The notes: generated by a model from the letters alone, not told the origin. 12,494 bases of DNA from JBQTIQ01 sp052387955 (GCA_052387955.1 JBQTIQ010000101.1:1-12494); one strand, 5' to 3'; positions 6,981 to 12,494 are shown, counted from the stretch's first letter. Program-made: numbers and translations.

Positions 6981-7460
6981 ATGCCCTTCGATGTCGGCGA
7001 CAAGGTCGTCTACCCGCATCACGGCGCTGCGGTAATCGAAAAGCGGGAGACGATCCAGGCGTTCGGCGACGAGAAGGAGTACCTCGTTCTACGGCTGGCC
7101 TACGGTGATCTCACGCTGAAGGTCCCCGCCGACAACACCGATTCCGTCGGGCTCCGCGAGGTCATCAACGACGAAGAAGTCGAGGAGGTGTTCGCCGTCC
7201 TCCGCAAGAAGGAGGCCCGGATGCCGACCAACTGGTCGCGCCGGTTCAAGAACCACGTCGAGAAGCTGAAGTCAGGCGACATCTACCAGGTCGCCGAAGT
7301 GGTGCGGAACCTGTCGTTGCGGGAGAAGGACAAGGGCCTCTCCGCCGGCGAGAAGCGAATGTTGGCCAAGGCCCGCCAGATCCTCACCTCCGAGCTCACG
7401 TTCGCGCTCGGGGTCGACGAGGAGACCGCCGAGATGCGCCTGGACGAGGCCCTGACGTGA
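6981..7460 (+). CDS. carD: CarD, RNA polymerase-binding open-complex regulator
   Basis: 159 residues, close to mycobacterial CarD (162). It binds the RNA polymerase beta lobe and the upstream edge of the transcription bubble, tuning open-complex stability, notably at rRNA promoters. The N-terminal RID/Tudor-like domain opens MPFDVGDKVVYPHHG and includes KEYLVLR. The helical DNA-binding domain starts near PTNWSRRFK, which contains the conserved Trp that wedges into the bubble edge, and continues with GLSAGEKRMLAKARQIL. ATG 6981 has GGGAG four bases upstream. The frame stays open far upstream through the repeat tract, but that part lacks homology and the start is unambiguous. Regulation appears to be from its own promoter at 6914-6943. 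Confidence 0.96.
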   Translation: MPFDVGDKVVYPHHGAAVIEKRETIQAFGDEKEYLVLRLAYGDLTLKVPADNTDSVGLREVINDEEVEEVFAVLRKKEARMPTNWSRRFKNHVEKLKSGDIYQVAEVVRNLSLREKDKGLSAGEKRMLAKARQILTSELTFALGVDEETAEMRLDEALT

Positions 7461-7471
7461 CGGCCTCGATC

Positions 7472-7498
7472 CCGGCATCCCCCGGCCGCGCATGCCGG
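7472..7498 (+). terminator. GC-rich hairpin after carD
   Basis: CCGGCAT (7472-7478) and ATGCCGG (7492-7498) form a perfect 7-bp stem with a 13-nt loop, starting 11 bases after the carD stop. There is no T-tract, so termination is only likely, not shown. Confidence 0.35.
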
Positions 7499-7500
7499 CC

Positions 7501-7568
7501 CGGGCCGCTCCTGCGCTGGCGCTTGGGCGCTCTCACCGGTGGCGGCGCTTCGTCGCTCGCAATCGTGG
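7501..7568 (-). repeat. Third, inverted copy of module A
   Basis: Read on the minus strand this starts CGATTGCGAGCG (compare CGATGCGAGCG at 3179 and 6750), continues AAGCGCC, carries about 20 bases absent from the other copies, and resumes GCGCCAGCGCAGG, matching 3194-3206. It lacks module B. It fills the middle of the 170-bp gap between carD and the rlmB-like gene. Similarity was judged by eye and is lower than between the other two copies. Confidence 0.55.
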
Positions 7569-7630
7569 CCGCCCACCGGCGCACGGGTGTGTAGCTGGTC
7601 CGCCGCCGCCGTCGCCACGGCGTGCCACTG

Positions 7631-8689
7631 ATGGCGGCTCGTTCGGGTGATGCCCGTCGCGGGCCGGGACGGCAACGACGGGCAGGACCGCCAGGCGGCG
7701 CGGCCGGCGGCCCCCGCAGCGAGGCCGGGCGGGGCAATCGTGGTGCCACGTCGCGCTCGTCCGGGGCCGGGGCGGGGGGCCGGCCGGCCCGCATCGACCG
7801 GTCGCCGACGGCGGGCCGGTCTGCGGCCGACCGCTCGGCCCGCCCGCTCGGGGGGGAGCAGGTGGAGGGGCTGCAGGCGGTGCGGGAGCTGTTGTTGGCA
7901 GGCCGGCGCGACGTCGGTGAGGTCTGGGTAGCTTCCGACGTCGCCAACCGGGGGCCGATCGCCGATCTGGTGGAGCTGGCCAACGACCTTCGGGTCAGGG
8001 TGGTGCGGGTGTCGGGGCCCAAACTGGCCGGGAGCGCCCGTAGCGAAGCTCCCCAGGGGGTGCTGGCGCGCTGCGCGCCGCTGCCCGAGGCCGACCTCGA
8101 AGAGCTTGCCCGCCGGGGCGTGGGTACAGCCCCGGCCCCGTTCCTGGTCGCTCTCGACGGCGTCACCGATCCGGGCAACCTCGGCGCCGTCCTCCGGAGC
8201 GCCGAATGCGCCGGCGCCACCGGCGTGGTGCTCCCTCGGCACGGTTCGGTACTGGTCACCCCTACTGTGGCCAAGGCCGCCGCCGGCGCCATCGAGCACC
8301 TGCCGATCGCGCTCGTGCCCGGGCTGCCCAACGCCCTGGCCCGGCTGCGCGCCGCGGGCGTGTGGGTGGTCGGCCTCGACGAGTCGGCCTCGGTCCCGGT
8401 CCGCGACCTGGCCCTGTCGGCCGAGCCCGTGTGCCTGGTGCTGGGAGCCGAGGGCCGGGGTCTCGCCCCCCTGGTGCGGAGACGGTGCGACATGCTCGTG
8501 TCGATACCGATGGTCGGTCGACTGGGCGCACTCAACGTCGCCGCCGCCGCCGCCATCGCCCTCTACGAAGTGTCGTGCCACCGCTCCGCCGACGACGGCA
8601 ACGGACCCGAGGGCCTGGCTGTCCCGCCCGGCCCCGCTCGGAACGAGGCTCGGCGGGTCGACCGGGCCAAGCCGCCCCGAGACGCCTAG
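7631..8689 (+). CDS. rlmB: SpoU/TrmH-family RNA 2'-O-methyltransferase, RlmB-like
   Basis: 352 residues from ATG 7631; GTG 7622 in frame would add three. The first 75 residues are a basic Gly/Arg/Pro-rich, probably disordered tail with no domain. The fold starts near 78 with VEGLQAVRELL, the substrate-binding subdomain of RlmB proteins. The SPOUT knot follows. Motif 1 is DGVTDPGNLGAVLRSA (D176, N183, R189). Motif 2 is GAEGRGL (272-278). Motif 3 is IPMVGRLGALNVA (292-304), where the family usually has SLNVS. It transfers methyl from SAM to a ribose 2'-OH. In E. coli RlmB the target is 23S rRNA G2251; the target here is inferred. A short Asp/Arg-rich tail ends the protein. No good ribosome site fixes the start, so the extension could be shorter. 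Confidence 0.9.
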   Translation: MAARSGDARRGPGRQRRAGPPGGAAGGPRSEAGRGNRGATSRSSGAGAGGRPARIDRSPTAGRSAADRSARPLGGEQVEGLQAVRELLLAGRRDVGEVWVASDVANRGPIADLVELANDLRVRVVRVSGPKLAGSARSEAPQGVLARCAPLPEADLEELARRGVGTAPAPFLVALDGVTDPGNLGAVLRSAECAGATGVVLPRHGSVLVTPTVAKAAAGAIEHLPIALVPGLPNALARLRAAGVWVVGLDESASVPVRDLALSAEPVCLVLGAEGRGLAPLVRRRCDMLVSIPMVGRLGALNVAAAAAIALYEVSCHRSADDGNGPEGLAVPPGPARNEARRVDRAKPPRDA

Positions 8690-8705
8690 GACTAGTAGGT
8701 GCGCG

Positions 8706-8711
8706 TATGTT
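8706..8711 (+). promoter_or_regulatory. Candidate distal -10 box (TATGTT) for the sigma factor gene
   Basis: TATGTT matches TANNNT and would start a transcript near 8718, ten bases before a strong GGAGG ribosome site (8728-8732) and ATG 8741. The sequence 17 bases upstream lacks a clear -35. Confidence 0.35.
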
Positions 8712-8789
8712 GGCCGGGGGCTTTTCCGGAGGATGACGTCATGGGGCGTTCGCGTCGTCGACCGGGCCAGTATTTCCCGTTTGTGACGG

Positions 8790-8819
8790 TTGACAGGCCA
8801 ATCCGTGTCGTGGTTCAAA
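8790..8819 (+). promoter_or_regulatory. Candidate proximal promoter with perfect TTGACA -35
   Basis: TTGACA (8790-8795) is a perfect -35. The best match at the right spacing is TTCAAA (8814-8819, 18 bases), a poor -10. A transcript from here could only serve the GTG at 8894. A TGTGA half-site (8782-8786) lies next to it. Confidence 0.35.
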
Positions 8820-8883
8820 CTGACCAGTCCCGGCGTGGCTACCCGCCCGTAGCACCCGCACCATCGCCGCAGCATCCAGCAGC

Positions 8884-8888
8884 AGGAG
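8884..8888 (+). promoter_or_regulatory. Ribosome binding site AGGAG deciding the sigma factor start
   Basis: AGGAG lies five bases before GTG 8894. It supports this start, which gives a protein of normal Spo0H/SigH length, over the upstream ATG 8741 (itself preceded by GGAGG, eight bases away). Confidence 0.6.
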
Positions 8889-8893
8889 TCGAC

Positions 8894-9541
8894 GTGGCCA
8901 CTTCACCCCTTACCGACCTGACCGACGTAGAGCTCGCAGCTCGGTTCCAGGTCGGCGATCGGCTGGCGCTCGAAGCGCTCATCGATCGTTACCGCCGTTT
9001 CGCTCGGGCCAAGAGCCGCGGCTACTTCCTGGTGGGCGGCGACGCCGACGACATCGAACAGGAGGCGTTGATCGGCCTCTACAAGGCTGCTCGTGACTAC
9101 CGGCCCGAGCACCAGGCCACGTTCCGGGCCTTTGCCGAGCTGTGCATCACCCGGCAGGTCATCACCGCCATCAAGACCGCCACCCGCCAGAAGCACCAGC
9201 CGCTCAACCAGTACGTGTCCATCTCCGGTGTGCGGGGCAGCGACGACCCGGGCGAGCGATCGGTCGAAGAGCTCTTGCACGACCACCACGGGGCCGACCC
9301 CGCCGAGCGGGTCATCTCGGGCGAACGCATGGACGCCATACGCAGCTCGATGACACAGATGCTCTCGGGGCTCGAGGTCGACGTGCTCGGGCTGTACGTA
9401 GAGGGCAAGTCCTACCAGGAGATCGGCGAGCAGCTGGGCCGCCACGTCAAGTCGATCGACAACGCCCTGCAGCGCATCAAACGCAAGCTCGACCAGCACC
9501 TGCAACGCGAAGCGCAGACCGACGCCCTGGTCCTCGCCTGA
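8894..9541 (+). CDS. sigH: RNA polymerase sigma factor of the Spo0H/SigH type
   Basis: 215 residues from GTG 8894, against about 218 in Bacillus SigH. Region 2 (24-107) contains RAKSRGYFLVGGDADDIEQE and the nearly invariant CITRQVITAIKTATRQKH (84-101), which in Bacillus SigH differs by one residue. Region 4 (about 160-200) has SYQEIGEQLGRHVKSIDNAL, again close to Bacillus SYQEISDELNRHVKSIDNAL. No region 1 or 3 of a housekeeping sigma is present. It follows an rlmB-like gene, as in Bacillus. In Bacillus SigH directs transition-state and early sporulation genes; no sporulation role can be inferred here. An upstream ATG at 8741 in the same frame would add 51 residues with A/T-rich third positions unlike the rest of the gene, so I treat that stretch as leader. 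No anti-sigma gene is adjacent. Confidence 0.93.
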   Translation: MATSPLTDLTDVELAARFQVGDRLALEALIDRYRRFARAKSRGYFLVGGDADDIEQEALIGLYKAARDYRPEHQATFRAFAELCITRQVITAIKTATRQKHQPLNQYVSISGVRGSDDPGERSVEELLHDHHGADPAERVISGERMDAIRSSMTQMLSGLEVDVLGLYVEGKSYQEIGEQLGRHVKSIDNALQRIKRKLDQHLQREAQTDALVLA

Positions 9542-9655
9542 GCAGCCCTGCGGTTGTGCAGTACAGCACGTCCGTGTTCAATCGTCCGCCGTTCGCGGCC
9601 ACGGCCCCGAGGCACGGCCATGTCAGCAGCGAGATCTGCACTCATCGAGCAGGCG

Positions 9656-9729
9656 GGCCCGAGGTGGGAGTCGAACCCACGGCCTGACGCTTACAAGGCG
9701 CCTGCTCTGACCGGCTGAGCTACTCGGGC
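9656..9729 (-). tRNA. tRNA-Thr (anticodon TGT)
   Basis: The minus strand folds into a full 74-nt cloverleaf. Acceptor GCCCGAG/CTCGGGC; D-stem GCTC/GAGC with A14, GG and A21 in the loop; anticodon stem GGCGC/GCGTC with one G-T pair; loop CTTGTAA (anticodon at 9693-9695); five-base variable loop; T-stem GTGGG/CCCAC with loop TTCGACT. G1-C72 and C2-G71 agree with threonine identity. CCA is not encoded. The discriminator position reads C, less usual for tRNA-Thr. It reads ACA codons, and ACG by wobble. It is transcribed toward the sigma factor gene. Confidence 0.95.
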
Positions 9730-9745
9730 GGGAATGGAGCGGCTG

Positions 9746-9751
9746 AGCGTA
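9746..9751 (-). promoter_or_regulatory. Candidate -10 box (TACGCT) of tRNA-Thr
   Basis: On the minus strand TACGCT stands 16 bases before the mature tRNA 5' end, leaving a leader of about 9-10 nt for RNase P to remove. No strong -35 is seen. Confidence 0.4.
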
Positions 9752-9813
9752 ACGGCACCACCGAGCCGAGGGTGCTTGCTTCGCGCCGCGTTGCGGGGCA
9801 GCCTTGGCGGCCA

Positions 9814-10071
9814 ATGGCGCTGACCGAACGTGATCGGGCGATCCTCGACTTCGAGCGCAACTGGTGGTCCGAGCCGGGGCCCAAGGAGCTCATCATCCGC
9901 GAACGGTTCGACCTGTCGACGACGCGGTACTACGAGATCCTCGGCGAGCTGCTCGAACTACCCGAGGCGATGGACTACGACCCGCTCGTCGTGCGCCGGC
10001 TACGTCGGCTGCGCGACCGCCGTCGGCGTGCCCGCGACGAGGGCACGTCGTTGTCGGGCCGGCGCCAGTGA
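9814..10071 (+). CDS. DUF3263 small helical protein
   Basis: 85 residues from ATG 9814. The sequence reads LTERDRAILDFERNWW, then PGPKELIIRERFDLSTTRYYEIL split by a helix-turn-helix-like break, then DYDPLVVRRLRRLR and an Arg-rich end. This is the pattern of actinobacterial DUF3263 proteins such as mycobacterial Rv0430. The TTRYYEIL stretch looks like a recognition helix, so DNA binding is plausible but unproven. A GTG at 9772 in frame would add 14 residues with no family match. Its stop overlaps the start of the LytR_C gene by four bases (GTGA), the same pairing as Rv0430-Rv0431, so the two products probably act together. Confidence 0.88.
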   Translation: MALTERDRAILDFERNWWSEPGPKELIIRERFDLSTTRYYEILGELLELPEAMDYDPLVVRRLRRLRDRRRRARDEGTSLSGRRQ

Positions 10072-10685
10072 GCATGCGACGGCCACCGGCCGGTACGGGC
10101 TCAGCCGCTCTCCGGGGGGCGGTCCTCATCGCTGCCTCCGTCCTGATCGGCCTCGCCCTCCTGGCCAAGGGAGTGGCCGACGACGGGTCGTCGCCGAGCC
10201 CGTCGGGCACCAACTCGGGCGCCAGCACGTCGACCTCCTCGACCACGGTCCTCGGTTCGCCGACCTCGACCACCGCGGTCCCTCGCAGCCCGGCCGACGT
10301 CACCGCCAAGGTCCTCAACGGCATCGGCGCCCAGGGCCTTGCGGGCAAGGGCACCGAGACGCTCACGGCGGCCAACTACTCGACCCTCGACGCCGGCGAT
10401 ACCACCACCACCGTGGACGAGTCGGCCGTCTACTTCACGGCCGGCTACGCGGCCGAGGCGGGCCAGATCGTCAAGCTGTTCAACCTGCCCGCCGACACGG
10501 CCCAGTCCATGCCCTCGCCGGTGCCGCCCGAGCTGGGGGACGTCAGCGGGGCGAACGTGATCGTGGTGCTCGGCTCCGATGCCCCGTTGGCCTCCGACAC
10601 CGGGAGCGATGCCTCCTCGGCATCGACGGCAAGCAGCAGCAGCGCCGGGCCCGGCACCACCTCGACCACTACGACCGCGAACTGA
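10068..10685 (+). CDS. Membrane-anchored LytR_C-domain protein
   Basis: 205 residues from GTG 10068, which overlaps the preceding stop; ATG 10074 is an equally possible start giving 203. A single membrane helix (17-33) is followed by a Ser/Thr/Pro-rich linker (40-75). A LytR_C domain (about 78-171) opens with VTAKVLNGIGAQGLAGKGTE and ends ANVIVVLGSD. A second Ser/Thr-rich low-complexity tail (172-205) closes the protein. LytR_C domains occur at the C-terminus of LytR-CpsA-Psr enzymes and, as here, alone in single-pass envelope proteins such as Rv0431. The domain should lie outside the membrane. No catalytic LCP domain is present, so it is not itself a ligase. The Thr/Ser stretches could be O-mannosylated, an inference from composition. 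Confidence 0.88.
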   Translation: MSMRRPPAGTGSAALRGAVLIAASVLIGLALLAKGVADDGSSPSPSGTNSGASTSTSSTTVLGSPTSTTAVPRSPADVTAKVLNGIGAQGLAGKGTETLTAANYSTLDAGDTTTTVDESAVYFTAGYAAEAGQIVKLFNLPADTAQSMPSPVPPELGDVSGANVIVVLGSDAPLASDTGSDASSASTASSSSAGPGTTSTTTTAN

Positions 10686-10690
10686 TTCGA

Positions 10691-10706
10691 GCGGCCGTCG
10701 GGCCGC
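10691..10706. terminator. Hairpin between convergent LytR_C and lipoprotein genes
   Basis: GCGGCC (10691-10696) and GGCCGC (10701-10706) pair perfectly around a GTCG loop, in the 30-bp gap between two convergent stops. It can act in both directions, but no T-tract is present. Confidence 0.45.
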
Positions 10707-10715
10707 CTGGCTGGG

Positions 10716-11528
10716 CTAGAGGCGGCGCAGGCTGGAGCGGACCTCGATCGTGAGCGTTCCTTGCAGGGGCAGGCCGCCGACGCCGCGTGGCGGGCCCAGG
10801 GTGAGGTCGTAGGTGGCGGTGGTCACGGCGGTCGAGGACAGCACCGAACCGTCGGCCAGGTCGTAGGTGGCCCGGACCTCGGTGCGCTCGGTGCCGATGA
10901 GGGTCTGCGCCCCGCTGGCGTCGAGCGTGCTCGACGTGACCGGCAGAGCCGTCGTGGTGCGTACGGTGGCGGTGTCCCGGCCGTCGATCACGGCCAGCTC
11001 GATGAGCTTGCCCTCCCCGGCCAGCCGGGCCGGTTCGGACATGCCCGGCAGCTTGACCCGCTCGTCGACCGTCCAGCGGTCGCCCGGCTGCAGCGGTCGT
11101 GGCGGCGGGGCGGCGGCCGCCGCGGGGAAGATCTCCGACAGGCCGAGCTCGCCCAGGGCGGCCGCCGGGATGCCCTCGACGGTGTCGACGCTGGTGAGCT
11201 GGGCGGCGCGGTCGAAGCGCATGACGTAGGTGCGTTCGCCGATCCCGGGCCGGTTGAGGACGACCTCGACGCGCACGTCGCCGTTGCGGGCGTCGATCAC
11301 CCGCTGGCGACTGCCCAGCACCATCTCGTCGGTCTCGACGCTCGTCGGCCGGCCCGGGAGCATCGTCTGCACCGCCGACGCGACCCGGGCCTCGTACTGA
11401 TAGGTAGCCCCCGGCTCGGGGCGGAAGGCCAGGGTCACGAGGCCGTCCCCGCACCCTGCCGCGCCCAGGGTGGCGAGCGATACCACGAGGCCTCCGAGGG
11501 CACGACGACAGAAGGGCCGGGAGGGCAC
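10716..11528 (-). CDS. Predicted lipoprotein of unknown function, possibly DUF6263-like
   Basis: 270 residues from GTG 11528. R4, R8 and R9 precede a hydrophobic stretch (10-24) ending LGAAGC, with Cys26 as predicted lipidation site, so the mature protein should sit on the outer face of the membrane. The mature part is beta-rich with alternating hydrophobic residues: RPEPGATYQYEARV, then NGDVRVEVVLNRP, an Ala/Pro loop (AAAAAPPPRPLQPGDRW), and a C-terminal half ending TLTIEVRSSLRRL. The G-x-x-Y opening and the repeated strands recall DUF6263/LolA-like lipoproteins, but this is a resemblance only and I do not claim a function. The frame remains open upstream to 11948, but that part overlaps otsB on the other strand and lacks homology. 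A -10 box eight bases before GTG suggests a leaderless mRNA. It is divergent from otsB. Confidence 0.8.
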   Translation of the reverse strand: MPSRPFCRRALGGLVVSLATLGAAGCGDGLVTLAFRPEPGATYQYEARVASAVQTMLPGRPTSVETDEMVLGSRQRVIDARNGDVRVEVVLNRPGIGERTYVMRFDRAAQLTSVDTVEGIPAAALGELGLSEIFPAAAAAPPPRPLQPGDRWTVDERVKLPGMSEPARLAGEGKLIELAVIDGRDTATVRTTTALPVTSSTLDASGAQTLIGTERTEVRATYDLADGSVLSSTAVTTATYDLTLGPPRGVGGLPLQGTLTIEVRSSLRRL

Positions 11529-11536
11529 GGGGGCCA

Positions 11537-11542
11537 ACGGTA
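11537..11542 (-). promoter_or_regulatory. Candidate -10 box (TACCGT) of the lipoprotein gene
   Basis: On the minus strand TACCGT is followed by 8 bases and GTG 11528, the spacing of a leaderless start. It forms half of a perfect 10-bp palindrome ACGGTACCGT (11537-11546). No Shine-Dalgarno precedes the GTG. Confidence 0.45.
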
Positions 11543-11591
11543 CCGTCGGCAGCCCACCGGCCTGCCCGAGGGGTACGAGGGCCGCGAGGGT

Positions 11592-11597
11592 TACGGT
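11592..11597 (+). promoter_or_regulatory. Candidate -10 box (TACGGT) of otsB
   Basis: TACGGT is followed by 8 bases and GTG 11606, the same spacing as at the crp-family and lipoprotein genes. No Shine-Dalgarno lies before the GTG, so a leaderless mRNA is likely. No -35 was recognised. Confidence 0.45.
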
Positions 11598-11605
11598 CTG
11601 GCCCC

Positions 11606-12376
11606 GTGGCCGAGGACGGGACCCCCCCCGACCCGTTCGGGCCGTTCCGGGATCGGCCCGGCGACGCTGCTGTCCTCGTCGACTTCGACGGCACCCTGGC
11701 ACCGATCGTCGCCGACCCCGACCGCGCCCGCCCGCTCGGGCCAGTGCCTCAGCTGCTCGGCGAGCTGGCCGAGCGCTACCGGCTCGTGGCCGTCCTCTCG
11801 GGCCGTCCGGTCGCCTTCCTGCGCCGCTTCCTGCCGGGATCGGTGGTCCTGTCGGGTCTCTACGGGCTCGAGGTCGACCGCCACGGGAGCACGGTCGACC
11901 ATCCCGACGCCGGACGGTGGCGCCCGGTCGTGGCCGGGGCGGTGGCACGGGCCGAGACCGAGGCCCCCGAAGGTGTTCGCGTCGAGCCCAAAGGGCTGTC
12001 GCTCACCGTCCACTACCGCACCGCCGCCCACCTCGAGCCGGCCGTACGGGCCTGGGCCGAGGCCGAAGCGAGCCGGACCGGCCTGATCGCCCGCCCCGCC
12101 AAGATGTCGGTCGAACTGCACCCTCCCCTCGACGCCGACAAGGGCTCGGCGCTTCGCCGGCTGGCGGCCGGGATCGGGTCGGTGTGCTACCTGGGCGACG
12201 ACCTCGGCGACCTTCCCGCCTTCGACGCCCTCGACGAGCTGGCCGAAGCCGGCGCCCACACCGTGAGGGTGGCGGTCTCCAGCACCGAGGCACCGGCCGC
12301 GCTGGTGGCGCGCGCCGACGTGGTGGTCGACGGCCCCGAGGCCGCCTGCGAGCTGCTGAGGACGCTGCTGGGCTGA
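11606..12376 (+). CDS. otsB: OtsB, trehalose-6-phosphate phosphatase
   Basis: 256 residues, a HAD-superfamily phosphatase that removes phosphate from trehalose 6-phosphate, the last step of the OtsAB trehalose route (osmoprotection and stress; cytoplasmic). Motif I VDFDGTLAPI gives nucleophile D26 and acid D28. Motif II is VLSGRP with S65. Motif III is K179 in DADKGSAL. Motif IV is YLGDDLGDLPAF (D198, D199, D202). The trehalose-phosphatase features GLYGLE (84-89) and KMSVELHPP (166-174) separate it from other HAD enzymes. The cap domain lies between motifs II and III. All catalytic residues are intact. GTG 11606 fits the usual distance to motif I. The partner synthase OtsA is not in the window; it may lie elsewhere. 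It is divergent from a lipoprotein gene with 77 bases between them. Confidence 0.94.
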   Translation: MAEDGTPPDPFGPFRDRPGDAAVLVDFDGTLAPIVADPDRARPLGPVPQLLGELAERYRLVAVLSGRPVAFLRRFLPGSVVLSGLYGLEVDRHGSTVDHPDAGRWRPVVAGAVARAETEAPEGVRVEPKGLSLTVHYRTAAHLEPAVRAWAEAEASRTGLIARPAKMSVELHPPLDADKGSALRRLAAGIGSVCYLGDDLGDLPAFDALDELAEAGAHTVRVAVSSTEAPAALVARADVVVDGPEAACELLRTLLG

Positions 12377-12494
12377 TCTCCTTTGCGGGATTGGTTGTCA
12401 AGCGGTTCGTCGGTTGACGGCGTCGTTGGCGGGCGGGGACGATGCCTGGTGGGGAAGGTCGCCTCGTTTGCCGGCGCCTCGAGCGCTTGGCTTC
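12377..12494. other. Unassigned end of window
   Basis: 118 bases after otsB. Several frames are open to the edge on both strands, but none shows a recognisable domain or a start with a ribosome site. A minus-strand frame closing with TGA at 12400-12398 could be the 3' end of a convergent gene, but 31 codons are too few to judge. TTGTCAA and TTGAC (12394-12418) form a weak inverted repeat. Confidence 0.3.

Noticed and set aside
8779..8800. Crp site (TGTGA-N6-TCACA) upstream of the sigma factor gene
   Set aside because: Only the TGTGA half is present; the other half reads ACAGG. The same holds for TTGTGA upstream of carD.
7283..8875. A 530-codon minus-strand frame across the carD end and the rlmB-like gene
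   Set aside because: It is antisense to two genes with clear family motifs and has low-complexity His/Gly/Arg composition.
9545..9600. Intrinsic terminator after the sigma factor gene
   Set aside because: Only 4-bp stems (CTGC/GCAG, GCCG/CGGC) without T-tracts were found.
9656..9729. tRNA as an integration site with a nearby integrase or attachment duplication
   Set aside because: No integrase gene and no repeat of the tRNA 3' end was seen in the window.
11529..11948. Longer N-terminus for the minus-strand lipoprotein, starting at 11948
   Set aside because: The added part is Arg/Pro/Gly-rich, antisense to otsB, and would bury the lipoprotein signal peptide about 140 residues inside the chain.

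Overview
The window is high-GC, gene-dense DNA from the chromosome of an actinobacterium. A CarD protein, a Crp of mycobacterial type, an LppM-like lipoprotein and the DUF3263/LytR_C pair all point to Actinomycetota. A Spo0H/SigH-type sigma factor, and a gene order that still resembles the Bacillus clpC-radA-disA-...-rlmB-sigH block, suggest a deep-branching class, most likely Acidimicrobiia. That placement is inference, as no 16S or other marker is present.

Layout. At 2-2101 lies the 3' four-fifths of clpC, closed by a strong terminator. An LppM-like lipoprotein gene (2202-2972) follows, then a 300-bp intergenic tract of tandem repeats, radA (3290-4669) and disA (4793-5926). A crp-family regulator lies convergently (5987-6646, minus). 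It shares a second repeat-filled intergenic tract with the divergent carD (6981-7460). A third, inverted repeat copy separates carD from an rlmB-like 2'-O-methyltransferase (7631-8689). Next are the sigma factor (8894-9541) and tRNA-Thr(TGT) on the minus strand (9656-9729). A translationally coupled DUF3263/LytR_C pair follows (9814-10685). Last come a divergent pair, a minus-strand lipoprotein gene (10716-11528) and otsB, trehalose-6-phosphatase (11606-12376). The final 118 bases hold nothing I can assign.

How the genes relate. ClpC unfolds substrates for ClpP. RadA remodels branched recombination intermediates. DisA scans DNA and makes c-di-AMP, and is known to be inhibited by RadA in mycobacteria. 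CarD stabilises RNA-polymerase open complexes, and the SigH-type factor and Crp redirect transcription. The block reads as a stress and genome-maintenance neighbourhood. The second half is cell-envelope and osmolyte genes.

I see no mobile element, defence system, CRISPR array or biosynthetic cluster. The parts not explained by known genes are three intergenic copies of a modular repeat family, a 13-codon leader ORF ending on the disA start codon, several -10 boxes placed as for leaderless mRNAs, and an ambiguous start for the sigma factor.
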